Shown: positions 36,137 to 51,600, counted from the stretch's first letter. The stretch: DNA of 64,000 bases from Opisthorchis felineus (GCA_004794785.1 SJOL01006406.1:151793-215792), one strand, 5' to 3'. Notes: generated by a model from the letters alone, not told the origin. Program-made: numbers and translations.

Positions 36137-39100
36137 GTCATCACATTTTATTCTAACGTATTTATCAGAGAGGCTGATTTACCTACTCCACTCACTTTTG
36201 AAGGAGTCTCAAACGCAGTGGACGATTTTCTGTCCTTTTTACCACATTGTTGTCTATAGAAGAAAATCCAATTTCGCAACAGTATCAGACGACTTCTGAG
36301 GCTCAGTCATTTCTTCTGGGTGAAGGATTAAGACCTCTGACTTAACGGTATCCTCAGTCTTCACACTTTACAGGATCAGGCACATCTACTTTGCTAAGAC
36401 ACTGTGTGATATTTCTCAAATGTTCATCATACCAGTTAGGTGGCGTGTTTCAAATTTATGGTGTCTATCTTGGTAATAATTGGGCCCCAAAAATGGGTTG
36501 GACCCCATTTAAATTTCAACATTTTGGTTTAGAATTCTCTGAGTGGTTTATCTACTCCTAAAGCGCATATTTATTCTGTTCAACTCACATTATATTTATT
36601 GACCTTTTTCATATTTTCATTATTCGATTTCAGTACCAGGTGACGCATTCGAATCTGGTGTGTGTAAATTTTCAGAGGATAGATATTCGGTGATTTTACT
36701 ATGTATTTCAGTTTTTGTTTCAACGCAATGACAGTGTATCCCATTTTCAGTTGCATGCTCCTAAAAAACAAGCGCATTTGAAATGCAAAATTATAAGTTA
36801 TGTTAAGTGGCCGACCGAAAGTATGCATGATGGAAGAGAACGCCGCAACTACAACGAAACTAACTGATATATATGTCTGCATGAGGTATAAAATTGGATG
36901 AAATTCAACGCGTCGCATTCAGCCATCAGTTGGCCGATAGTGCTGGTCGGTGTTTACAATTTGCACAATAGGGCATGCGCAATAAGATGAGTTACTCATG
37001 AACTTTGAATCCCAGCTTTTGAACGAATGCCTAATTTGAATTCAAAGAGGCGCTGACATTCGCGTTACGTCACACAGCTTTAATTTAAGGGGATTATTCA
37101 AACTGACACCAGCGTATCGTCTTTGTTTCTTCTGGCGTAATTGTCAGACTGTTGGCCTGAAATAGTTGAGCATTGTTTGGGCTTGGACATTTCATTTCTC
37201 AGAACAACTGAAGCGCAGCAGATTGTGCTAATGAATCCTTAATCTATTGGAATTTGCATATTTATGCTTGGGCGGTAAATTGATATGAAAAACATACTAA
37301 TTCAGCTGACTGTTCAGTTGTCGTCGCAAACTATACATTAAATGAGGTCCGATAAATTTTTGTGCAAAATTACTGTCTAAACAGTGATTTGTCTGAGCAT
37401 AAACAAAATTCAGTTAACTAACTTGACGAGAGTACTTCATGACGGGGACGGTTTTTACTTATTGTTAAAGTGGGCGTGGATCCAGAATTTAATGTTGGAA
37501 TTACTAGTCACGATAAACCGATGGACTTGTTACTGTGTCATACCTCAAGATTTCGATGTATTCTACCTTTAGTTCCCACATGTTCCCACTCATATTTGAC
37601 TAGAAGATGCTGGCTACAATGAAATATTACGTACACTCTCGATTGTTCTGATTTCGGGCTCATCGAAACGTTCTTAACAAAATAATTCTCTAAACAAAGA
37701 TTACTTTGACGTGTTTTCTCGATTTTCGCTGTTTTACGACGAATGATAATTACAGTATTTCATCAGTTAGATATTGGCCTCAAAGCTGAGCACCGGTAGT
37801 GTGGGAAAGTATAAACGGGGTAGTTCTTGGCTCTTTGCTGATTTGAATGACCATAGCTTAAACGATTAACCGTCGAATAACCGAAGAATAAGCCGTTTAG
37901 CATTTGGGAAATACCAAGGCAATAGCCAACGAAACAATTTTACAGTAATCAGCACTAAGCATATGAGGGTTAGCTTGGTATTCAGGTCAATTTAAGCAAT
38001 AGTTAATTACCCTGAATACTGACCTAAGACGTAGAAGGCTTGCTACCACAGTAGACTTCCTCATTTTTCGCGCATGCTTTTGTATCAAACTGCTATAATA
38101 CTCCTTCATTGGTTCAAGTACCGGCTGATTTATTGATTGTCTCATGGTTTCCATTTTAGTGCGTATCACATTCCAGTATTTGTATCTTATTTACACGCCT
38201 TTCGCAGGTCCGACTGTTGTTATAGGATTATGAATTATTGGCGTACTTTGGACGTTTATCTTTGCTCGCCTCTGTATATCCTTCTCCTAACGTAAGCCAA
38301 CGGGTGAGATACCGTTTTAACTTCTCTTCGGCATTCACCTCTCCTTGTTTGTAGGTGAAACGGAAAAATCTCAAAAGACAAGATGTTTCTAGGACCAGCA
38401 GGATATTTAAATGCATACTGATGTATTTGTTTCTGAATGGTTGTGTGGGTGATCAGCAGTAAATCTCAATAGGTATTTCAGAAAGGAAAAATTGCACTCA
38501 ACAGCAGATTGATTATGTCATATTGCAAAATGGACGAATGTCACACACAAGGTATGCTTGTAATCTTAGCAACTTTCAGGGTAGTATTCCTCGAAAGGTT
38601 CATGAGATCCGCATGAGTGATGATTCTTAATGAGGACGAAATAACCATGGGGTGCTTCTTCACATAGTCTGATTTGGCCTACGGCCTGAGTCGTCGTCTG
38701 GAAATCCACAAACACGCCCGAACTGCCCTCTGCCAATACGATTCAGAACTTTGTATAGCGCACACTCAATCAAAAGCTGACTAGGTTACTCAGCACTTTT
38801 CGTCCAAACAAAAAATGACCGCATTTGAGCCTAGGGTGTACGAAGGTCCCTAAACATTTTTGATACTAAGGTGATTCATGCAAGCCAAAACCCACTGGTT
38901 TATGTACCACCACCCAATTTAAATGCATTCCTAAGTTTTTTATGAGCTTCGTAAATCAACAACACATTACAGCTTTAGGGGATAGATCAAGTGATCATTC
39001 AACCTGAATGTGGGATATGTATTTTGTACGGGATTATCTTTATATTTGTTTGACTCTGATGATAAGCCGAAGCCGTAGGAAAGCAAAATCATTTTCTAAC

Positions 39101-39417
39101 TCAGATTTGTGTTTGTTCGTTTGACGCTTTGGTGCTATAAATTTAGGATCCATCCGCGACACACTTGCATAAACTCTAGAATGTTAATTTGGAGTTCTTA
39201 ATAGCAGTCTAACACAGATTTCAAGTGGTCGGTTGGACTGTATTTATTGTTGTTGTGAGCACCAGAACTGTTACGTACGTAAATCCTTACACGAAGTTTA
39301 TGGAGGGAGGCTCTTTCAAGTGGTTTTGCACATGCTTTGAAATTTGATTGATCTGCCTCCTTGTAATCAGTCGTATGGAATTATTTTACCGCAACAAGTT
39401 TTATTGAATCGGTTTGA
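36137..39417. other. Spacer, nothing recognised
   Basis: No gene, RNA or repeat was recognised. The 112-codon minus-strand open frame at 36580-36918 has no motif. A CTGATGATAAGC sequence at about 39056 only loosely resembles a hammerhead core. Confidence 0.35.
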
Positions 39418-39600
39418 CAGCTTGCTACTGGTTTTCCTTTGCTCTGGTTCCTCAGGTAGGCGTATTCAATGAGTTCCACCAATCCAATGTACCGGTTGAA
39501 CGTCTGTCTTTATATAATCGGCAAAACAGCGTCAGTTGCAAACTGAATTGAGGTTAACAAGGAACTCAGCTGAATTCGGATGAATCACTAGTGTATGATA
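39418..39600. repeat. Composite repeat, copy C, decayed
   Basis: This copy has the core region at 39425-39456 and, 66 bases from the core, the second module (39521-39596) with GGCAAAACAGC, TTGCAAAC and the shared CTCAGCTGAAT. The CAGGTAGGCG beside the core is identical to copy A. On the minus strand the core reads CTGAGGA where copy A has CTGATGA, and AAAAC where GAAAC is expected. It has only one arm and no palindrome. Confidence 0.65.
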
Positions 39601-42600
39601 TCTGTCAATAAGAACTTCATCTATGACTCAATGGAATTTCCTGCTAACACCAAAACGATTCGCAAATGATTGTGTTTATTCAGACAACCTGATGATGCTC
39701 ACCTAGGGTCACATAAGAAGCCGTAAGGTGAAACGTTTTGAAGCGATAATCGTAAATCAGTAGTAGCGGAACCTAAGATATCAGCCTATCACGGGCTTTG
39801 TCCTGACTGACGCTCATCAGATTGTGACTCGATGTTTGTGCTCAAAGTTTACTCTGCTAGCAAGGATCAAGCGCAATTTTATATCAGCTAATCAAAGTTT
39901 GGTGTTATGAACACACCACAGGGCTTATGACACCAACTGGCGACACACTGATGTTTGGAATACCTACAAAAATTTGGACCAGGATTCAGCACCGAAATCA
40001 TTGTTCTATAAATGCGGTTTGATTGAGTTGATAAATGCGCTTTATCCTTGGGTGGGAATAGTTGCTATCAATCTGTCTTATAACTGTGTCTCCGTTCCAC
40101 TTATATTAGCACCTTCTTTGCTACATACAAGCTTCACGTCAAGTACGACGATGCCTTACAATTTCCTGTCACGTTCGAACCATCCATCTGAACGTAACAC
40201 AGCATCCTGCTTCCTGTATTTGTACATTCTACAGAGTAAGCCCTATAAGGTAGATTGCAAGGTAACTAGTTTTGACAAAATCACAATATACTGGATTATT
40301 GTTAGTGTGTACCTACCAAAGCACTAGCATTTTAAAGCGTGCGCAAGCAGAGAATAAAGCACAGAGTAAGATGCAATCAGTGACAGTGAATTCGTTTTTT
40401 CCAAAAGTTGCGGGATTAGACTTCATTGTCTGGTAATTTATAAACAGAAAATATACACGTATAAATCGACGGATTCATGTTTCATCACATTCAGTGTGCG
40501 TGAATCTAAACCCAGAATTATATTTGTTACGGCAATATTTTCTAATACGGCGATATGGCTGCGCACACATGGAGGATTTGGGTTCTTAGAAAACGACAAT
40601 GGTTTCCACGACAAGGCACCATTCCTCTGATCTTTTGGTGCAGTAGTACGTGGTAATGCACAGTGTATTTTGTTTGTAACAGAGAAATCTCAGTGGATTA
40701 TCCATTATCCCAAGCAGCAAATTACCAGACACTCACATGTAAAACTTTTTGAATAAACTAAGATAAAGGGAAAGATTAAACTGTTTTTGTTCTACGCAGT
40801 TTACTAAGGATCCTTATGTTAGTAATTTGTTTTTGCAATCAAGTGTTGACCGGTACCACTTGAGCCCTACGAAAAAACCCTTAACAGAAACGGCTACAGA
40901 ATTATCACGGTTGGGGACGGATCTCACCGCCACACCAAAGCTTTAAATACTGAATATATTTTGATAAAATCTCTGTAGGGCCCTTAAATGGTTCTTTGTT
41001 AGCTGAGTGTAGGACGTTTGATAAATTCGGCTCTAATTATTGTCGCTCACCCACCTGGCACTAACCAAAGGTTCGATGTAGCGTGTATCAAGTAGTGTGA
41101 GCTACTGTTTTACTATTCACTGCGTGACTTGTCGTCTTGGTAGCCCAAGACAGTTTTTGGTCTCTGAGTAAATGTTTCTGAAAACTTTCTAGGCAAAGAA
41201 AAAGTAAGAAAGGTTGAAAAACCCTACTCTAAGGTGTCGGACGTACATTCCCAGTGGAGCTAGAAGTACAATCATGTTCATGAGTGAAGGCCAAGGATTT
41301 TGAATTTATTACTATTAGAAGATGCAATACAAGTAGGCTTTAACAAACAAACTATAAACCAGAGCGTAACGTCTGTTCTTAAAATAAATCGGCACAGTAA
41401 GATATTAATGATGTTCATATTGTTCCAACTTCTGCTATAAGTTAACACCCTTAGTCCTTTTACAGAACGTATCAAAGATACAGTACTATGTATCGTCTTA
41501 ATTTGCGTAATTTACGATGACGACTACATAAAAGACCTTTAACTTTTACCAGAATTCACTTTATTTTAGATTAACTATTGGTTGCTTTATCCAAGCATTT
41601 TGAAACAAGTTTGATTTGCATTCTACTGTTGAGTTTTGATTGGGATTTGTTATGTTCAAGAAAATAATTTGTGTGTTTGTATGACGTCTTTCTGGCATTG
41701 CCGAGAATATAGGTTTAGGTTCGCCTTACTGACAAAATGTTTGTCAGCAGACTTCACGGTTTTACACGCTTACAGATTTGAACATCGCAGTGGTCAGTGA
41801 GCACCACACTATAAATCGCAAGTTCCAAGTTTTTTTGTCAAATTGGATATTTCACCACACTATTGGATGAGAAAACTAAAGCATAAGTTCTGGCAGTAAA
41901 CCAAACTATATAAGAGCTCGTAAGTTCTCGATCGAGCTTTAGTGTTGCTCCAAAAAAGTAAAGACCACTGTACAGCTGATTCATATTTATTGCTATTCAT
42001 TTGCAGGACATATTTCATGAGAATCTAGTATGATTCGAAGTTTAAACCGTCCCGTTACCAGCAAGGTGTGGCAATGCTCATTCCTCAATCCCGGAGTTCA
42101 CATCACATGGTCACCTATTGGCTAGAATTCAAATGACTTCTTCTCAGATGGGATGTTAACCCATCCTTTAAATTATCCCTCCTTCAAAGCTTCATGTATT
42201 TTGTTGACAGTCTGAGAAGAACTGGAAGTTTAAAATCAAGCTTTCGTCCTGTAAGTTAAGCCCTTTTTTGTCAAAGCAGAAAGAACCACCGTACAACCGT
42301 TTTTATCCTTTCTTAAAATTATTAGAGTGCGTTATCGACTTTTGAAAACAACAAGTAAATCCCTTTGGAAAGGTTTAGGTGTCAAGGCCAATTTTATTTG
42401 CACAAAGTATAAATAATGTTAAACTTTCGCAGTGTCTACGCTGTGGAGATTGAAGGCAATAAAAAATGAATAAAAAACGTAAACAAATAAAGGTGTTAAT
42501 TCAGTAATCCGTTTAGGCTACTTTTGTGCCTTGTAACCCATCCCTAGAGAGCTTTTAGAAGGGAAACAATAGGTCTATGATAGCAAACTGCTAATCAAAA

Positions 42601-45600
42601 TTAAGGGTTTGCATTTTTGTTTCCTCAAAGAATTACGAGTCTACTTGCACCTCAACTTTTATTGTTTAATGTTCAATCAGTGTTCAGTGTACATCGACTT
42701 GAGCTAATAAAGCAAAAATCACCAAATGCTCTGAGAATAGGTGTAGGTATTTCGCAGAAATCTTCGTCCTAAAAAAATTGTAGATAAGTGTTTATAGGTA
42801 ACATTATAAATTTGACAGAATTTAATTGTCATTTAAGATGTGCATTTCTGTCCCCTCTCTGGATGACGTTTGTTGTTATTTGCTATCGTGCACCTCATTT
42901 TTACTGTTGGTCATGTCCGGGCTTGTCCTGGGTAGACTGAGCCTGTACTTGAAAGTGTCGATGTCCAAAAGCCGTTTTTCAGTCAGCTAAAATGTCCTAG
43001 AATAAATTCTTTCCGCAGAGTTCGACGCTGTGTCACGTTCCTTACTAGAAACGTCATAGTCTCATCAACTGTAAGGCCTGAGAAATTGAAATTTTTTTGA
43101 TCGAGATGATGCATACACGAATGTCAGCTGTCGATCTTTTTTAGCCCTCGAACAAAATAAAATAATTTTAAAGTTTATTGCCGCTCATACTAATCAGGTT
43201 AGCACTTGTGACATGTTAAATAACATGGTGCCAAATTTATTAGCGGGCGATTCCAATCTCGCATTACAGAGATTCATTTTTTTCTTTAGTCCATGTTTTA
43301 ATTTTAAATTTGTTCTGGGAATTCGATCAAACTGATCTAATTATCCTAAAGAAAACTGTGTGCTTTCGAACGCCAACCATCATCACCAAAAGCTGAGCAT
43401 TGCTGTATAATTTAGCTTTTCCTTTGTAAGAGTGTATCTGTCGTCAAATTTTTTGTAGCAAGTAGATTTTGCATTGCTACCTCTGGGATATCTACCTGAA
43501 TGGCGCTTCTCGAAGCTACAACATAAAAGTACAGCATTCACTCATCCGGCACTGTAAAATTTGCATAAAAATAAAAAAACATTCGGCAGCAAACTGAATA
43601 AATATGCGCCACAACCACCTCTCGCAGTTCTAACATAAAGAGAAATAAAGTCATTATTTTCTTGTAATGTTTATCACACAACGGAGCCTTGACTATCATT
43701 TGCGGGTGATTTCAACTGCCGTGATTCCTTGGAAGCATCGACGTATTGTCAATCGGTTTACCAGGAGATTTAGCTGCTATGCCGTCAATTCTCTTTTATT
43801 GCAAAATCGGCTCCAAAGACAAGATTTTTCCCAAGGGAATTCACTTTGAACGTCGCATAGCAGTATTAATATTTCTGAGACGCACGAAGAAAAGGTGGCG
43901 TTCTGACAGGGCTTGTTAATTTACATGCTATAAAGACACTTCATTTCGCTTCCTAATGTGATTAATTTGATGATATTTTTGAAGGCATGAAACGTGCTCA
44001 AGAGAGGAACCATATGTCATTCGGTCTGATACAGTCTATCGTGCAGAAAATATAAGTAACAACCTTATCGGATATTTCATCCAGAGAGTGGATTTAGTTT
44101 ATACCGGGAAACCCGAACGTAACGTACGCAGATTGCTATTGTCGGGTATCATCAACAGTGCCATTCTCAAGAGCCGCTAGGGAGATTTTAAACTCAATGC
44201 ACTTGAATATTCCAATCTTTTCACTATGTTCCGCCTGGAGGCAGAAGATTTATTAGAAATGTGTGTGCTTTTTACCATATGGACATCTAGCTCGTCTTGT
44301 TCGATGTCTGAAATGGCAGTAAACTAACATGACACAGAAATTTAAATACACTATCGTCACCACGCACTCATCGCGTGATTCTGTCTTTCCTAGTAGCAAG
44401 CCCACCAATAAATGCAAACCAAACTATTCACAAAGAATACTCCTTCATGTGGCAAAATAAATAGTTTGGTGTATAACAATTTTGGTATCTCATTCGAGTA
44501 AGCACTGGTTTCAGCGACCCAGAATATTCATGCAACCACATGGGCTTCAGCACATTCAAACAAAAAGCTCGAAAGCAACCAGGAAAAAAACCAACAGGTT
44601 TCCTGTGATTTTTCAGTAAGACATTATTCTAACCATTCAGCTTCAGACATCGTCATCCGACTTTGGCGTAAAGCCATTTTACTTAGTGATGTTGGCAAAG
44701 ATTATTGTTTAACTGGTTTTCTACCGCATTTAGATAAACTTATCTGATTTGACTCTTCCGTTCCCTAAAATGACATTGCTTTGGATTGCTAGTCCAGAAA
44801 AAATCATGGTTTTATTGTGGCTTGTTAAATTATCATAGTCCTAAATAATTGGTGCAAAGCTCTAGCTAACGGTTATCTTATCAGAGCATAGCAAGTGCAC
44901 TCAAAATCACATGATCACCTTTGAACCTAACCGAATGCTCTCAAGTTTCTCTCAACCCACTCTCTCCTTAAACATTAACAGCTCGAGCACACTCAAATAT
45001 AAAGCAATTTTATTCTACCTCCCGCATTTGACAAACGACAACTGTTCGCGTTTTGCCAATATCGAAACAAATGGCGGATTTTTCATCAGTTTTGCTTACA
45101 TACGGTTGTGGTAGTTATGGAACTACACAGCCAGCAGCTAGGTTAATGAGTATTCGGAGTGGAAGTTTTTTTATCCTGGAATGTCAAAACATTCAGCAAA
45201 CCGGGTTTCCTATATCAGTTTTTGCCGTGCTGCGCCACGATTTGTACTGAAAAACCCTTGTTCTTGAATTATACCTGCTGTGCCTGGCAGTACTGTCCAG
45301 CGATAGTTTTCAGGCTTCTACCCTAACTTTAGAAAAAACCGTCCGTGACTAAAACCTTAGTACATTCGGATGGTCTTCCAGGGCGGTTTTATGCAAAATA
45401 TGCGTTAAGTCAGCCGTCAAATGTTTTGGCGAAATAATGCTGTGACTAGCACAGTGCGCTGATTTTACATCCTTCAAAACCTATTTTCCTACGTTTTGAT
45501 TCAAATTTAACCTGCTGACCTACTTCGACAAAACTGTACCTCCAGGATATTTGGCGAGAAAAAAGTGGGTGTGGGTGAAACCAAAGCCTTTCAAACACTG

Positions 45601-48600
45601 CTGGACTACGCTGAAGCTGAAGATCATTTTTTCTTGTTCGACAGATGCGTATATGAGCACTGTTACGTGGCTGTAAATTTTATGATAATAACTACCCCTC
45701 TCATCATAACCGCACAATCGAGGTAACAAATCGTCAGTTTCATATTTTCTTAGCAAACTCCTCGATATTGTGAAAGGTTTTTCTCATTAAACGAAAAGTG
45801 ACTCATCAATTCCCAGGAGGCTGATCAGCTGTCTTCTAGAAATCCGGGTCCTCTGAACGAAAACGATTTAATGTTTACTGAGCTAACTTTTGGAAGTGTG
45901 GTACCCGTAAACAATGGGTAGTAATAAACAGGTTGCCAATAGGACCATACGCTTCACAGTTTAAGCCAATTCAACCACAGTAAAGCGACACTGGATCCAA
46001 AATAGGTCGAAAAATTGCGCCACAAAATAGAAGGAGTTATTGAATTAAACCGAAATGTTTAATTTACTACTGATTGGACAGACGATGGTCACAGTTCGCA
46101 GGGTGCCTACTGGAATGTCGTTTTGCTTGGAACACGGTTTGCTGTTTCGACTTGAGTTGCGGTTCACATCGTTTAACAAGACAACATCGCAACAAAATCA
46201 GTTAGGTACACTTGGTTTTACCATTCAGTGGCCAATACGTAAGAAAAGCGAGCCCCATTGATAGGTTTATAGTCACAGGTCTTTCTAAGTTTACTGTGCT
46301 CCTTTACTCTAGTCGTACAAACTGTCATACGCGCACGCTTTAGACACAACATTTTATTTTGCGTAATGCGGTTAACAAAACCGTTGTAATTTGTGTGTAT
46401 GTAAGGTTGGATATTTTGGGCACATTTCCACGCAGAAATAGTGCAGCTAATGCACGCACGTCTCCAAAGTGAACAGAAATGTTTTGTTTCCGAATGGGAT
46501 AGCTCGGTAGATGAATGCCGTGTGGACCCGAATCGCCCCAAGGGATCTCACGGTATACAATCGTCACAAGGGTCTGGATGATTCAGAAAGTGTCTATGAA
46601 TTCGTCGTTCTTTTGGCGACCTGTGATGGTACAGCCGGATCTGGGCGATCGCCAATTTGTTATGCACACTGAGATGAATGTAGTTGTTAACCTTGCACTT
46701 TGGGTTCGAAAGTTGAAATTATGGAATCTGACTTTATACCTGACTGTGGATAAAGCAGGTAACTGTTTTTATCCGCCATTATACTCATAGGATTGACGAA
46801 AATACAGCGGATTGAACCGTTCTACATAGTGCCATCAAAATTTTTCATTTTGGTGAAATCTACTGGGTGAGCTCGGACTGTAACTAGCCCTAACTCACAC
46901 TCTGTCGCGACACCAAATCGACCCCAGTACTCTTAATGTCAGATGTTTTCTAGTCAAATGTATTCAGTTTGTTTACTATGAAGTTAGGCAGTACGACAAA
47001 GTATGGTTAAAGACATCGCTGACTTGGTTCTCATGACCCGGCCTTCATGGAGGATAAACCAGACAGATGGGTTAGGAACGAAATCGGATACATAAAGTAG
47101 AAGCAATAGCATGACATCCCTGTCTGATTTCACCACACTTCGCAGACGCTGGAGCAGCTAATTCCGAAATCTCCACACTGACTGCTTTAAAACGGCAATT
47201 TCTTCAAACACGAGTCGTCATAATCCGGAATGGAATTTCGGCCCCATTTTTTCTGTAACCAATCCACCTTGAGAGGGAACATGCGATTGAATTTCTGACT
47301 ATGTTTTGCTCGGCGACGAACACCGAAAGAAGAGACTACATGTGTTTATCCTAGTTTCACGGAGCGGGATAACCTTAATAGCGCGCTGGTGAGAGATACT
47401 GTTTTTTGAGTTGACCAAACAAATCATAAGAGATTTCGTTTTATCTTCATTTGGATGCCAAATTTAGATAATGGATGGTCCCATTCACGTTTTGCTGTGA
47501 TGTGCTTTGCTATCCTTGCAAACTTCGTTGAATTGAGAACTTCCGGCGTTTTAGGGGACACTTCGGGTATAAATGTTTATGGCTTCTTACGTTGAAATGT
47601 CATGCATCCAGCCTACGGAATCACAATCTGTCCTAATCACACACTGTTTGTAAATACCTGTGAGATATGCCGCTTTCCAACTCACGAAGCTTCTATCCCC
47701 TCATTTTTTCGAAGACATCGCAGTTAAGTGCAGCAGATGAGTTTTTAGTCACGTATCTAATTAGAAAACGAGTGGGGAATTGATTCATTTGAAAATGTTG
47801 CAGACAAATTTCTTTGTAAAATGTATCCATTACAGCAGCCAAGTGCTCACCGGCCGATCATCACAGCGCCTAATTTGCCAAAGTTGAAGGCTGTGGATTT
47901 TCAGTAGCACATACGGACGGAAAATGACTTTTGAAAATACAAAGCCTTACAAAAGACCGATATGGGGAGGTGCAGAGGAACCGTTCGGTCAAGATGTTTA
48001 ATAAGAACGTGTAGTATCGGGACCGCCTAAAAGTGCAACTCGTTGGGGATTGAAGACACATCACAAAATCACATTGCTTCCCTCTCAGATCTTGCAATTT
48101 CTGTCTGTGTTGCATTTCAGTTCACATAGAATCGGTGATGATAACGTGATACGTTATAATTGGGACAAGCTTGATTTTCCGCTCTGAGGAGGCGTCTATC
48201 GTGAGAACATTTTCAGTAACGACTGCAGTCTGTCTAAGCAAGATTCTCAAAAAAACCTTTCGTTACAGTGCACTCCCATTCTTCAGCATAGCCTTTCATA
48301 TCGTTGACTATATGCAGCTGAGTCTGCTGTACGCCAGCTTCCACGGGGAAAGCATAATGAGTAGGTTTAAGACATTGGTGAACGTTTAGGAATTACAAAT
48401 TTTACAGGAGGGTTACAGTGATAATTATTTTAATTTAATTTATTAAGTTAAGACCACACGACTAGTACAGCCAAATAAATATAGCCAAACCAAGTGCAGT
48501 CAAGGAAGTGTTTTGCGTATCATATTGAATAATTTAGTTATCGGGGGAAATGCAGAGTTTTCGAGGAAAAATTTATTGTTTAATGTTTCGGCCATCGATT

Positions 48601-51600
48601 GGCACCAACTGATGGGTGCTGTTTTTTCCCTCTCTATGATTTTGATTGTGTTGCTAATAATGAAGGATGCAGTAAGTAACCGAACGTTTAACTCAGCTTG
48701 CTTGAGAATTCAAGCTTGAGTTGACATCATGATGTAGACTACGGAAACTGCGAAAACTTATATATCTCTGAGTCGTACGGACTGCATATATTACCGGTGG
48801 CAATCATTGTGCAGTTCAAACCACACAAAGAAGTCGTGAATTACCAACATTTTGGATAAAGACGACGTGGAGGTGCGGCCACAAAATAACTTATTCTATT
48901 GTATGGTGAACATACCGGTGTTAAGAGTTATCTGACCTCTTTTTGGTATGTAAAAGCTTAAATAGCATATGTAGATCGTAAGAGTGAATTCGGTAACTCA
49001 TAGAAGCACGTGATTTGAGCGATCACTGACCGACCATACATAAAATGCAGGAAAAATACAAACTGCTTCCAGTAGTTTGGCAAACTAGTGCGCCTTTTTG
49101 AATGAATAAGAATCTGCGAACCCGAACTAATAGAGGAATTTTGTATTCCGCGAGGTCGTGGTAAAAATGTGACCTGCAACTCAGTGCTACCTTTGGCGGC
49201 CGTGGTAAATCCTGGTCGCTTGCCTGCCATGGGTGATTTGTTTCCTAACCTGTGTAATTAAGGTCTACACATCTCATTACCGACTTAGTTGAGGTTACCA
49301 GCAAATCAGCGACTAATGACAATCGTACCCGCAACCTGAGCCTTTTTAAAGTATGAAACAAGGCTGGTGAAAGCGACGACACAACCATTTGTTGTGTTCT
49401 GAGTGACCATAAAGCACATGCACTTGTTTCGGGGCCTACAGACAAAAGGTTTCATGTTTGTCATGTAAGGAGATTTCGGCCAACTGACAGATGGATGAAG
49501 AGCCAAAAATTCTTTTTACCTGTGAAGTCATTTTCTGACATAAGATCGGTCCAAACAAGTATGCAAACCTTGGAACTTTGCTTTTGACCCGCTCACATTC
49601 ACTAAAACGACCTATTGTAATTGCCACGAATGTTACCTATGGATGAACGGAACGGGAACACAGCTGCAAGTCAGTTCACGATCCATCTGTCAGTCCGGTA
49701 GAAAAACTTCAGTGAAAAAAAGTTCACTGGACACGCTGACAGTCTGTCGTTCGTTGTGCTGAAATATGAATAGCGGACCATACATCTGTGTACCGCGTGT
49801 TTATTCTCACTGAATTTAATCGACATTGCGAAGTATCCAGACTGTGGGCGCGTGAACGGAATGTTCTCCAAATAGTGTTTGTTCATTTTTTGTCTATGGT
49901 CTGGCACAGGCTGCCGAAGGTCTATTTTTGTTGGAATGTTTCGGTTACTCCCAACAACTGAATAGATACTGAAATGTTAATGGAGGCTTCATCTTCTAAG
50001 TAAAGTCAGTTTATGCAGAAATGCCACATATATCTGTTTCCTCTTTGTTGGCAATCATCGGCAGTTTGCACCTGCAAGGTTGCAGTTGAAGCCAAAAATG
50101 TTTTGCCACAAGTGACTTATCCGCAGTGTGAATAATTCGCATTTGGGCGGGGTAAAGTGATATTCCTCTTTTAATCATGGAATTCACATCACGCAGTCAT
50201 CTGTTGAAACTCCTATCGAGTGACGTTACTCAAATAGATGGTCCACTCATCTAATGAAATATTGTGACTTCTGAGCTACACAGAGAAATTTGGCAGTATA
50301 AAGAGATTTTGAAATTTTAGTGGAGATTTGCTTCTGTAAGTAACTTCAAGATAAAATCTTGAGGGTCTGATTAAATTCTGCCGTCTAAGGTATGAGTGTT
50401 TCTGGGTTGGAAAGATTCTCGTTCTGCAGACTCATCCAATCCAATATTAGCTGTTAAGTATTTTCAATAAAAGCACTATCATTGTCGAGCTTTGCGTCCA
50501 TCCAATGAACTTACCACTCTCTGAAGGATTACGGCATATAAGTTTCAGTATGCATTTCAGTTCCGTACAGCCGATAAGCTTTCCCTGTTTGTGGTATCAT
50601 AGGGTTGATTTGATCAGCCATATTTTACTTCAGATTCCATTACCGAACCGAATCAACACACAGTAATCACATTAGCATGTAAGCCGAGGACGGAACGAGG
50701 CCCTTGTTCCATAACTCTAAATTCCTAGCAGACTGTACGTTGGCAGTCAAAGGGTTACTCCGCACTTTTGCGAAATTCTCGTTCAGCACGTGATAGACAC
50801 TAAAACATTAGGGTTTGGTTTTGAAGATGTTAGTATGGGAGCAGACTATGCAAAATCCTAAAAAACTCGAATTCATTCATCCCTGAAAGCAATCTCCATG
50901 AGTCTGGCGTCTATTCATCTGGTACCTCGGTTAACGGTTTTTATTTACGAACTTTTGACGGACCTTTAAAACGTCTTGCCTAAAATTGTCATAAAAATTC
51001 AGTTGGTTGCCTTTTTGGCGGGTGACAATATAGAAGCTGGGCACGCACTAGAACAACTAACCGCTTTAATGGATATTTATAATATTGCTTTTCCTTGAGA
51101 AATACGCGTCCTTACTCTCGGTAATTCTAGCAAAGCTGGTGTCTTGTCAACGAATAGTAGTTCATGCGCACATACTGCGGATATATTCATCGACTTACCC
51201 TACTACTGAAAACCTGCTCTGTTGTTTCATATCTACTATTGAGGAGGAAGGACATCCCGGCAGTCTTGAACTTGTCGCAAAACTAATTAATCAACGTCGT
51301 AATGGGGCAACAGGTCTGAGCAAACAACTTACCAACTTTCATTGTTTGTATGCAGCGAGCTATTTATGCGAGTTGTCAGGTTATTCCAGTGCGGATGAAT
51401 GTCACGTTAAAACAGAATGTTGTATTTTATACTATTCAGGTGGTGTTTGGGCGAGTTTGTGTTATTTTGCGCAAGAGAAAAAGTGGCGTTGTATCAAAAT
51501 TGTGCGGCTGTGGAAAGACGAATCGCATGTAAAAAACGGCAATCTGCCCTAGGGGGATCACTGCCTTCTGCGAGACAGTGATTCGTCACCGGGTCGTGGT

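Noticed and set aside
39840..40330. Open frame of 117 codons at 39974-40327
   Set aside because: No motif and no transposon block; length is within chance expectation.
46340..46567. Possible minus-strand exon starting REIPWGDSGPHG
   Set aside because: The acceptor is only fair, no consensus donor follows, and no family is recognised.
51085..51552. Open frame of 155 codons upstream of the LINE end
   Set aside because: By a rough estimate about one open frame of this length is expected by chance in 64 kb on six frames. It has no motif I recognise and does not continue into the LINE frame.
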